A stretch of DNA of 13,073 nucleotides from positions 1-13,073 of the forward strand of contig JAGHYP010000049.1 in assembly GCA_017743585.1 (NCBI GenBank), read 5' to 3'. Below the pieces are notes generated by a model. The model was not told the origin of the DNA. It searched no databases and saw only the letters and a list, made by a program, of their open reading frames with translations. This DNA is from Chloroflexota bacterium. Its GTDB lineage: Bacteria > Chloroflexota > Anaerolineae > Aggregatilineales > UBA2796. Each line of letters starts with the position of its first letter. Within the stretch, counting starts at the first letter, position 1. Shown one piece after another: positions 1-6,490 of the stretch. The position numbers and the translations under genes were made by a program.

Positions 1-2277
1 CTCTTCGGGCGCTTTCCGCAGGTCGACCCCGAAGCGTCCTGGCACTTCTACATCGACGCCTTCAAGCAGCAGGAGATTTTAATCATCCCTGACGCTCAAG
101 AGTTGCCCGCCGAGCATCCCGCTCGCGATGTTTTGACCGCCTGCGGCGTGCGCACGCTGATGGCGATCGCTATGCACGACGGCGCGGCGTTGCGCGGCTG
201 CTTGATCTTCTCTTCAATCAGCCAACCGCGCCCGTGGCAACACGAAGATGCAGCGCTGCTCTCGATTGCGGCAGGTGTCTTCGCCAGCACGCTGCGCCGC
301 GTCGAGATCAACCGTGCGCTGCGCGAGAGCGAGGCGCGCTTGCGCTTTGTGATCAGCAACGCGCCGATCATCCTGTTCACCTTCGACCACAAAGGCGTGG
401 TCACTTTTGTGGAAGGCTCGCTACTGGACAGGCACTACCCTTCCTTGCGAGCGGTGGTCGGACGCTCGGCGCTGGAGGATCGCTTCATTGGCGCGCATTT
501 GCTGCGCGTCTTGCAGGGCGAGACCTGCACTGTTACCTTCATGCCGAACGCTGAGAGCGCGCTAGAGACCCATCTCACGCCGCTGCGGGATGAGCACGGA
601 AAGGTCGTCGGCGGCATCGGCGTTGCGATCGATATCACAGCGTGCCAACGCGCCCGAGAAGCAGAGCGTCAAAAGACTCTTCTGCTGCAGACGCTCGCCG
701 AAGCCTCGATAGCCTTGACCAGCTCGCTTGATACCCAATACACGCTAGAGACGATTCTCGACTACGCGGAGCGCCTTGTGCCGTGCGACGGCAGCAGTGT
801 AGTGCTGTTCGAGGCAGATAAAGGATACGTCACTGCGGCGCGCGGGCGCTCTAGCCACATGACGCGCGAGCGCTGGGAAGCTGTTTTCGCGCGCACGTCC
901 GTGCGCGCTAGGCTCGAGCGTTTGCAGCAGGCAGGCGCGGTTGATCTGATCCCCAATACGGACGAGGCGCCAGCTTGGCTGCACATCGAAGGCGCTGAAT
1001 GGATCAAGTCTTATCTCGGCTTGCCGATCGAAATTGAAGGGCGTGTGATCGGCATTTTGAACTTCGAAAGCGCCACGCCAAACTTCTTCACGCTAGAGCA
1101 TGTTGAGCGCCTGAAGACGCTCGCAGGCTACGCGGCGATTGCCATTCAAAACGCCAATCTGTACACGACCATTCAGCGCAACGCCAAAGATTTGGAGCGC
1201 CACGTGCGCCAGCGCACGCGCGAACTGGAGATCGAGCGCGGACGCCTGAACGCCATCCTCAGCGCGATGGAAGAGGGCGTGATCTTCTTCGAACTACAAG
1301 ATACATGGCGCGCTACTTACACCAATCCTGCTTTCCACCGCCTGCTCGGCTATCATGAGTCGGAGATTGTCGGGCTGTCGCTATTGGAAATTGTCTCAAA
1401 ATTCCCTACGCCCGATGATGTGCCGTCGCTTGAGGCGATAGGGCAAGCGCTTGAGCGCGATGGCTATTGGCAGAGCCAAGTTCGCACGTGCCGCAAAGAT
1501 GGCAGCGTCTTTGATGCGCAGGTGGCAGCCAGCAGGGTCACGGATTTGCGCGGCAAGTTCGTCGGCGTGGTCATCTTGGTGCGCGATATCAGCGCTGAGA
1601 AGCGCTTGCGGGCGCAGAAGGATCGTTTCATCGCCAACGCCGCGCATGAGCTGCGCACCCCGCTCACCAACCTCAAGATGCGGCTGTACTTGCTGCGCCA
1701 TCAGCCCAATGCCGCTAATGAACACTTGCGCGTGATTGAGCAAGTGACGCAGCGCATCCAGGCGCTTGTAGAAGACCTGCTGGACGTGACGCGCTTTGAG
1801 CGCGGCATGATCGCGCTCGATCGGCGCTTGTGCCGCCTGCAAGATGTGCTGCAAGAGGTGCTAGAGGTGCAGCGCCCGCATTTTGAGGCCAAAGGCGTCC
1901 AGTTACAGGGGGAACTGCCGGAGCCTGATATCCTTGTCTTAGCGGATGCCGGTCGCCTAGTGCAAGTTTTCACCAATTTGCTGGTGAATGCGCTAAACTA
2001 TACGCAGGCGCAAGGGCGAGTGTGCGTCCGCCTGAGCCGAGATGAGTCCAGCGCGCTTGTGGAGGTCGAAGATAACGGCATCGGCATAGATTCTGAGTCG
2101 ATCAAGCACATCTTCGAGCCATTCTTCCGCGCCAATCTCGGCACCCAGCGTGGCACAGGACTAGGGCTGACGATTGCGCTAGAAATCGTGCAGGCGCACG
2201 GCGGCAGCATCGAGGCGCGCAGCGAGGTTGGCGTCGGCACGACGATGACTGTGCGCTTGCCGATCGCGCAAGTTTGA
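1..2277 (+). CDS. Multi-sensor hybrid-free histidine kinase (GAF-PAS-GAF-PAS-HisKA-HATPase), 5' partial
   Basis: Sensor kinase that autophosphorylates a His and passes the phosphate to an unlinked response regulator, because no receiver domain is fused. The reading frame is open from base 1 through the TTG at 103, so the true start is left of the window and 758 residues are visible. Domains in order, by window residue: the end of a GAF domain (1-100), PAS (about 110-215), a second GAF (about 225-385), a short coiled linker, PAS/PAC (about 415-535), then HisKA with the H-box AAHELRTP (His codon 1645-1647). The HATPase carries the N-box motif NLLVNALNYT, G1 DNGIGI and G2 GTGLGL. All catalytic boxes are intact. 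No membrane segment is seen, so it is probably cytosolic. The input signal is unknown. The stop is 28 bases before the protease gene, so the two may be co-transcribed. Confidence 0.95.
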   Translation, partial: LFGRFPQVDPEASWHFYIDAFKQQEILIIPDAQELPAEHPARDVLTACGVRTLMAIAMHDGAALRGCLIFSSISQPRPWQHEDAALLSIAAGVFASTLRRVEINRALRESEARLRFVISNAPIILFTFDHKGVVTFVEGSLLDRHYPSLRAVVGRSALEDRFIGAHLLRVLQGETCTVTFMPNAESALETHLTPLRDEHGKVVGGIGVAIDITACQRAREAERQKTLLLQTLAEASIALTSSLDTQYTLETILDYAERLVPCDGSSVVLFEADKGYVTAARGRSSHMTRERWEAVFARTSVRARLERLQQAGAVDLIPNTDEAPAWLHIEGAEWIKSYLGLPIEIEGRVIGILNFESATPNFFTLEHVERLKTLAGYAAIAIQNANLYTTIQRNAKDLERHVRQRTRELEIERGRLNAILSAMEEGVIFFELQDTWRATYTNPAFHRLLGYHESEIVGLSLLEIVSKFPTPDDVPSLEAIGQALERDGYWQSQVRTCRKDGSVFDAQVAASRVTDLRGKFVGVVILVRDISAEKRLRAQKDRFIANAAHELRTPLTNLKMRLYLLRHQPNAANEHLRVIEQVTQRIQALVEDLLDVTRFERGMIALDRRLCRLQDVLQEVLEVQRPHFEAKGVQLQGELPEPDILVLADAGRLVQVFTNLLVNALNYTQAQGRVCVRLSRDESSALVEVEDNGIGIDSESIKHIFEPFFRANLGTQRGTGLGLTIALEIVQAHGGSIEARSEVGVGTTMTVRLPIAQV

Positions 2278-2305
2278 TTATTCAAGTTGCAATGGTGTAA
2301 GCAAT

Positions 2306-3547
2306 ATGGCGCTACCTGAATTGATGGGCGAGCTGGAATTTTTCCCCGCGCGCCCAACCGTCTCGGCTGTACAGGCGGCAGAAGATACGCTGCAGCGTCT
2401 GGCTGCCGCGCTTGAAGATGTCTTCCTGATCTACAACGTGGACTACGAAGAACACTCGATGCACAACGGCAACACAGGGCGCGCGATTATCTTTCAGGGC
2501 AGGCTGCTCGCCGACTCTGAGCCGACCTATCCGATCCTATTGAAGCGCTACAGCGCGCTTGGCTACACGCCACTGCTGCGCCGCAAGGGCAACGTAGATA
2601 TGGTCGTCTTGATCGAAGGCACTGTGCAGCCTCGCCGCATCAACTCGCCGCGCTGGCTGCACTTGGCGCTGTTGCTGCTCACCATCATCACTGTCACGCT
2701 TAGCGGCGCGCAATTTCAAGGCATTGTGCTCAACCTGCGCGCCTTGCAACGCGGCAACTTTGAGAGCCTCGTCAACGTGATTCAAGCGGGTGCACCGTTT
2801 GCGCTCACGCTCTTGCTGATCCTCGGCGCGCATGAGATGGGGCACTACTTGGCAGCGCGCCGTCACAAAGTAGAAGTGACGCTGCCGTATTTCATCCCGT
2901 TTCCATTTTTCTTGCTCGGCACGCTAGGCGCTGTGATCTTCATCAAGAGTCCGCTCAACAATCGCAAGGCGCTCTTCGATGTCGGCATCAGCGGGCCGCT
3001 GGCAGGCTTTGCAGTAGCGCTGATCGCTTATATCATCGGCCTGTTCCTGCCGCCAAGCGGCGTGAACAGCCTGCTCTTGCAAGGCCTCGGCAACGAGCGC
3101 ATCGGAATGCCGATCTTGCTGCAAGGGCTGGGCGATGTGCTGCGCCCTGACCTGCTGCAAACCTATGGCGGACGCAACATCTCATCCCTCGCCGTCTTCG
3201 TGGCGCGCCAGCCGGTCGCTCTCGCGGCGTGGTTCGGCATGTTGTTGACCGTCTTGAATTTGCTGCCCATCGGTCAGTTGGACGGCGGTCACGTCATGTA
3301 CACCCTGTTCGGCGAAGGGGCTTGGACAGTCGCGCTGATCACGTTCGTCGGCATGATCTTTATAGGCTTGACAAGCTTCCCCAGCCTGCTATTCTTCGCC
3401 CTGCTCGCCTTCCTGACGGGGCTGCGGCACCCGCCGCCGGGCGACGACATCACGCCGCTGGATAACAGGCGCAAGCTGCTCGGCTATGCCACAATCGTGC
3501 TGTTCTTCCTGATCGGCACAGCGACGCCGTTCACTTTCAGCCGCTGA
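2306..3547 (+). CDS. Site-2 protease family membrane metalloprotease (M50, EGY-like)
   Basis: Intramembrane zinc protease of peptidase family M50, 413 residues. The zinc-binding motif HEMGH is at residues 176-180 in a hydrophobic segment, and the third ligand motif LDGGH is at 325-329, just after a predicted membrane helix. Both are intact. About 110 N-terminal residues form a soluble domain ending in a GYTPLLRR-type stretch. Six to eight hydrophobic segments follow (about 117-135, 162-180, 193-213, 229-249, 303-322, 339-357, 360-373, 391-410). No PDZ domain is seen. This layout resembles the EGY/cyanobacterial S2P subgroup rather than RseP. The substrate is unknown. The ATG at 2306 has no clear Shine-Dalgarno, which fits translation coupled to the preceding kinase gene 28 bases upstream. 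Confidence 0.92.
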   Translation: MALPELMGELEFFPARPTVSAVQAAEDTLQRLAAALEDVFLIYNVDYEEHSMHNGNTGRAIIFQGRLLADSEPTYPILLKRYSALGYTPLLRRKGNVDMVVLIEGTVQPRRINSPRWLHLALLLLTIITVTLSGAQFQGIVLNLRALQRGNFESLVNVIQAGAPFALTLLLILGAHEMGHYLAARRHKVEVTLPYFIPFPFFLLGTLGAVIFIKSPLNNRKALFDVGISGPLAGFAVALIAYIIGLFLPPSGVNSLLLQGLGNERIGMPILLQGLGDVLRPDLLQTYGGRNISSLAVFVARQPVALAAWFGMLLTVLNLLPIGQLDGGHVMYTLFGEGAWTVALITFVGMIFIGLTSFPSLLFFALLAFLTGLRHPPPGDDITPLDNRRKLLGYATIVLFFLIGTATPFTFSR

Positions 3548-3569
3548 GGATATGAAGATGCAGCACAAC

Positions 3570-3998
3570 TCAGCTTTGCGTCTGCTTATCCTGCTTATCC
3601 ACGTTGATCAGCCACTCCATTGCCACATCAGGGTCGGTGAAGACGCGCACCATCACGCCTTGATTGGCAAACGACTGGACAAATTGAATCATATTCATGC
3701 GCCCCATAGCTGATTCTGGCACAACGAGCGCCCAGTACTTCCAGCCGGCAGCCATGGTGCGCGGCAGCCACACAGTGTCAATCCAGTGCGCCTCTTCATC
3801 GGTTACGCCCTCAATGGCGCGGTTATCGGAGAGCCACTTGTAGGCCTTGCGCTCGATCAGACAGTCCGTGCCGCGCATGAGCGCTTCCTTCAGATAGTCG
3901 CCGCCGATGCCAAGCCGATAGACGTGATGCACAATGCCTGTATCTTCATGAAACCAGAGCGTGACATACTGATTGTCAATCAAGGTGATGGTAGACAT
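3570..3998 (-). CDS. Small conserved STAS-like protein of unknown function
   Basis: 142-residue soluble protein, no signal peptide. I recognise the sequence type (YVTLWFHEDTGIVHH near the start, KWLSDNR at about 54-60, PRTMAAGWKYWALVVPE in the middle, a VFTDPDVAMEWL-like end). It belongs to a widespread family of about 130-140 residues, found in Bacteroidota and Chloroflexota, with a probable STAS/SpoIIAA-like alpha/beta fold. That fold assignment is from memory and no function is established. The start is well supported: ATG at 3998 has AAGAGGTG about 8 bases upstream on the minus strand. The gene converges with the protease gene (22-base gap) and diverges from the molybdoenzyme gene. The C-terminal tail is polar (Lys, Gln, Asp). 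Confidence 0.85.
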   Translation of the reverse strand: MSTITLIDNQYVTLWFHEDTGIVHHVYRLGIGGDYLKEALMRGTDCLIERKAYKWLSDNRAIEGVTDEEAHWIDTVWLPRTMAAGWKYWALVVPESAMGRMNMIQFVQSFANQGVMVRVFTDPDVAMEWLINVDKQDKQTQS

Positions 3999-4070
3999 AG
4001 CTCGTCACCTCTTATATACGGTTATAGCGCTGACTCGACATGAGTTTCGCCGAGGCGGCATGGCGCTGCA

Positions 4071-4230
4071 ACCCATACCTATAACGAAAAGCTATCAATT
4101 GCCGTTATGGGTCGTGCGCAGGCGCTGGTCAGCGTCTGCTTCATCGCGCGCTGTGCCAGAATCAGCGCGGCGCATAGGGGCAAATCCGCGCGTTCGCCCC
4201 TCTCATAATAGTCTCTCAAGAAAATCTTGA
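4071..4230. other. Intergenic segment with several inverted repeats
   Basis: The 250-base divergent gap between 3998 and 4249 holds four inverted repeats. Arms 4077-4086 and 4103-4112 (ACCTATAACG / CGTTATGGGT) pair over 10 bases with one G-U. The segment 4071-4076 (ACCCAT) could instead pair with 4107-4112. Arms 4118-4127 and 4130-4139 (GCAGGCGCTG / CAGCGTCTGC) form a tight hairpin with one G-U. Arms 4176-4181 and 4196-4201 (AGGGGC / GCCCCT) pair perfectly. Arms 4216-4220 and 4226-4230 (TCAAG / CTTGA) form a small perfect dyad just before the ribosome binding site of the next gene. Whether these are RNA structures, operators or chance is not known. No convincing reading frame covers the gap. 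Confidence 0.4.
4204..4209 (+). promoter_or_regulatory. Possible -10 element for the molybdoenzyme gene
   Basis: CATAAT matches the TATAAT consensus at 5 of 6 positions and lies 40 bases before the start codon. No recognisable -35 box sits 16-18 bases upstream, so the call is weak. Confidence 0.25.
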
Positions 4231-4248
4231 TGAGGAGATGATATCGCC

Positions 4249-4902
4249 ATGTTCGAGAACTTCTTGAATCGCCGCCGCAAGGAAGAAGAAGTGCGCCAGA
4301 GCGGGCGCCTGCCGCCAGGACAGACGCTCACGCAGAAATTCCCTGTGCTGCACTACGGCCCCGTGCCGATCTACAAAGACCTGAGCCAATGGACGTTCCG
4401 CATCTTCGGCTTGGTTGAGGAAGAGCGCGTCTGGTCGTGGGAAGCGTTCAACGCGCTGCCGAAGACCGAAGTCGTCTACGATATTCACTGCGTGACAGGC
4501 TGGAGCAAGTTCGATACGCGCTGGCGCGGCGTGCATCTGAGGACGCTGATCGAATTAGGCTTGATCAAGCTGCGCCCAGAGGCGCGCTACGCCATTCAGC
4601 ACTGCGAGTTTGGCTACACCACCAACACGCCGATCGAAGTCGTCCTTGCCGACAACTTCCTGCTCGCCACGCACTACAACGGCGAGCCGCTCACGCCTGA
4701 ACATGGCTATCCGCTGCGCGGCCTGATGGGCGCGCTGCCAGGTCAGCCGCGAGATACCGATCTCTACCTGTGGAAAGGCGGTAAGTGGCTGCGCGCTATC
4801 GAGTTCACAGCTGAGGATCGCCCCGGCTTCTGGGAACAAGCCGGCTACAGCAACACGGCGAACGTCTGGCGCGAAGAGCGCTATTGGCGCGGCTTGCGCT
4901 GA
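4249..4902 (+). CDS. Sulfite oxidase-like molybdopterin-dependent oxidoreductase (cytoplasmic)
   Basis: 217-residue protein of the sulfite oxidase/YedY (MsrP) molybdopterin-binding fold. The expected Mo-ligand is Cys81 in DIHCVTGWSKFDTRWRGV. Further family motifs are GYTTN at 122-126, LLATHYNGEPLTPEHGYPLR at 138-157 and the C-terminal AEDRPGFWEQ-type stretch (188-197). There is no twin-arginine signal (the N-terminal RRRKEEE has no following hydrophobic core), so unlike MsrP it probably stays in the cytoplasm. The substrate is not known for this subgroup. An AGGAG at 4233-4237 fixes the ATG at 4249. Between PLR (155-157) and LWKGGKW (174-180) there are about 16 residues, which from memory is longer than usual for the family. 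No cofactor-synthesis genes lie nearby. Confidence 0.9.
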   Translation: MFENFLNRRRKEEEVRQSGRLPPGQTLTQKFPVLHYGPVPIYKDLSQWTFRIFGLVEEERVWSWEAFNALPKTEVVYDIHCVTGWSKFDTRWRGVHLRTLIELGLIKLRPEARYAIQHCEFGYTTNTPIEVVLADNFLLATHYNGEPLTPEHGYPLRGLMGALPGQPRDTDLYLWKGGKWLRAIEFTAEDRPGFWEQAGYSNTANVWREERYWRGLR

Positions 4903-5152
4903 GCCTAGAGATCCTCTTGCTGTGGCTTGGCAAGGGAACTGCGCTCGGCTGCGCGGACGCGGATATGCCTCGCACACTCGGATCGTGATGGCGGGAGCTG
5001 ATCGCAGCGCTGCCGAGCAACAGCGCGGCAATGCTGAGCAGGGGCAGCGCGTCCTTCAGCTGCAGGTCGTCTCTCAAGAAGGTAGCGCTGTGGTGGTAGC
5101 TCAGAGACGAGGTAGCGCGCAGCCCGCCTTCGCATATCAGCTGAAATGCGCT
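4903..5152. other. Gap without a convincing gene
   Basis: This 250-base gap lies downstream of both flanking genes, which converge on it. Open frames exist on both strands, but none has a plausible start with ribosome binding site or a recognisable product. One minus-strand frame encodes a short hydrophobic run (about 5012-5055) that could be a decayed gene. GGTAGC occurs three times (5081, 5095, 5111). I see no clear terminator with a T-run. Confidence 0.4.
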
Positions 5153-5518
5153 TCAAACTTGGATGCTGAATGGCACCTCGCGCCGATCTTGTGGCGCAGT
5201 GCGCTCTTCGTAGTATAGGTCGGCTTGTGCTAGGTAGTCGCCGTTCGGCGTGGCGACGCCGCGCACATGCACTGTGAATTCCATCTTGCGATGCATCGTC
5301 TCAATGATGCTCAGCTCAGCGATGACCCGTTCTTCCGGCAGGCGTAGCACGCGCAGCTCTAAGTTGGGGCGCTCTTGGAAAGGAGTCACATCCACGTTCA
5401 GCTTGATGCGCCAGCCATCAGGATACGGCTGCGCTGTCAGCCGCTCGATGCGCACCTTATCGCGCGGCTGCGGCACTTGATCAGGCTCTGCGAAGTGAAT
5501 TTCCATGCCGTCTGTCAC
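5153..5518 (-). CDS. Small conserved hypothetical protein, partner of the ParB-fold gene
   Basis: 121-residue protein with no signal peptide, Cys or membrane segment. It alternates short beta-like stretches (RIKLNVDVTPF, LELRVLRL, MEFTVHVRGV, DYLAQADLYYE), which suggests a small beta-sandwich. That is an inference. It is rich in Pro, Glu and Arg. The GTG start at 5516-5518 overlaps the upstream gene's TGA in a GTGA tetranucleotide, a typical arrangement for coupled translation. An ATG four codons later (5504-5506) is an alternative start, and neither has a strong Shine-Dalgarno. I recall similar unnamed proteins in Chloroflexota but know of no function. Confidence 0.8.
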   Translation of the reverse strand: MTDGMEIHFAEPDQVPQPRDKVRIERLTAQPYPDGWRIKLNVDVTPFQERPNLELRVLRLPEERVIAELSIIETMHRKMEFTVHVRGVATPNGDYLAQADLYYEERTAPQDRREVPFSIQV

Positions 5519-6378
5519 TCATCGAACAAGTAAGTCGGTTCAGGGTAGTAGCGGACGCGCCGCTCTGCTATGCGCTGCTGAACCCAGCGGCGCAGCGCCT
5601 CATTTTTCTCAGCGAGTGTCTCGCCCGTCTCGGCGAGCGCGCTCAGCGGATAGTTCAAGCGCATGGCGCGTCCGCGAATGATGTGACGGCTGATGCCGGG
5701 CGGCAAACGCACGCCCTCCCGCGCTGCCGCCATGATCTCAGCAGGATGGTAGCGCGGGAAGACAACAATGGCGACCGCTTCAGGATAAAGGCGGCGCGCG
5801 ATGCTGATCGAGTCCGTGTTGATCCGATTGAGCGCCCCACGCGCCTTGTAGGTATTCACCATCTCGCGCAAGGCGGCTGTGCGCGCCGCGAGCGTATGCG
5901 CTTCAGCGTTCAGCGTGTAAGCGCGATTATCGCTCAGCACAGTGTAGGCAAGCACCTCGCGACGCGCCAGCGCATCGCGCGCGCTCAACAGATCGCTGCT
6001 CTCGATCTGAAAAGTCCTGATCGCGCGCAAGTTCCGCAAAAACTCGAACCATGAGATGCCGCTGATCACATGATGCCATGTCTGTAATTCTACAGCGCCG
6101 CTCTCATAGCTGACCACTTGCACTAGAATGTACGGGTAGCCGAGCGCTTGCAGCGCATAGTGCCGATTGGCGCCGTCGAGGATCACGTAGCGCTCGGCAT
6201 CCAAAGGCGCCACAACGGGCGGGTTGAGCCAAGTCCCGGCAGCCCGAATGCGCTCAATCAGCGGCGCGGCGCGCTGCGGGTCGTGTTCTTCATGCGGAAC
6301 CAAACTGCCAGTTGGCACAATGCGCAGGTCAGGGATGATATCGTGAGCAGTCGGCTCTTCTTGGATCGCATTCTGCAT
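5515..6378 (-). CDS. ParB-fold protein, probable free-serine kinase-like (SerK/SbnI type)
   Basis: 287 residues. The N-terminal 105 residues form a ParB/sulfiredoxin-fold domain: LVPHEEHD at 26-33, a conserved NPPVVAPL at 52-59, ILDGANRHYALQALGYPYI at 66-84 and TWHHVI at 100-105. This pattern (HE near residue 30, DGANR, hydrophobic YILVQVV, then WHH) matches from memory the ParB-like ADP/ATP-dependent free-serine kinases SerK and SbnI more than chromosome-partition ParB. No helix-turn-helix or ParB box II-like arginine motif is evident, and no parA is present. The remaining about 180 residues look alpha-helical with a typical late segment (IVVFPRYHPAEIM, LPPGISRHIIRGRAMRLNYPL). The start ATG at 6378 has only a weak ribosome site. 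It diverges from mutL and overlaps the next gene by 4 bases. Substrate is unproven. Confidence 0.8.
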   Translation of the reverse strand: MQNAIQEEPTAHDIIPDLRIVPTGSLVPHEEHDPQRAAPLIERIRAAGTWLNPPVVAPLDAERYVILDGANRHYALQALGYPYILVQVVSYESGAVELQTWHHVISGISWFEFLRNLRAIRTFQIESSDLLSARDALARREVLAYTVLSDNRAYTLNAEAHTLAARTAALREMVNTYKARGALNRINTDSISIARRLYPEAVAIVVFPRYHPAEIMAAAREGVRLPPGISRHIIRGRAMRLNYPLSALAETGETLAEKNEALRRWVQQRIAERRVRYYPEPTYLFDE

Positions 6379-6463
6379 AATAGGCTTTTCATCTCAGGTT
6401 AAGTTTTCGCCCTAGTGTATTCTGGAATCAGGTCAATTGCACGCTCTGCATCGCTAATTGCGC

Positions 6464-6469
6464 TAGAAT
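6464..6469 (+). promoter_or_regulatory. Possible -10 element for mutL
   Basis: TAGAAT, 5 of 6 matches to TATAAT, ends 21 bases before the mutL ATG. A TTGCAC at 6437-6442 is 21 bases upstream, too far for a normal -35, so only the -10 is proposed. Confidence 0.3.
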
Positions 6470-6490
6470 TGTGCTGTGGAGATTGCTGTA

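Noticed and set aside
4211..5080. Identical 12-base string GTCTCTCAAGAA on both sides of the molybdoenzyme gene (4211-4222 and 5069-5080)
   Set aside because: Several exact 12-base repeats are expected by chance in 13 kb, and no transposase or target duplication is nearby.
5515..6378. Chromosome-partition ParB
   Set aside because: No parA neighbour, no helix-turn-helix domain and no parS-like sites noticed. The motif pattern fits the serine-kinase branch better.
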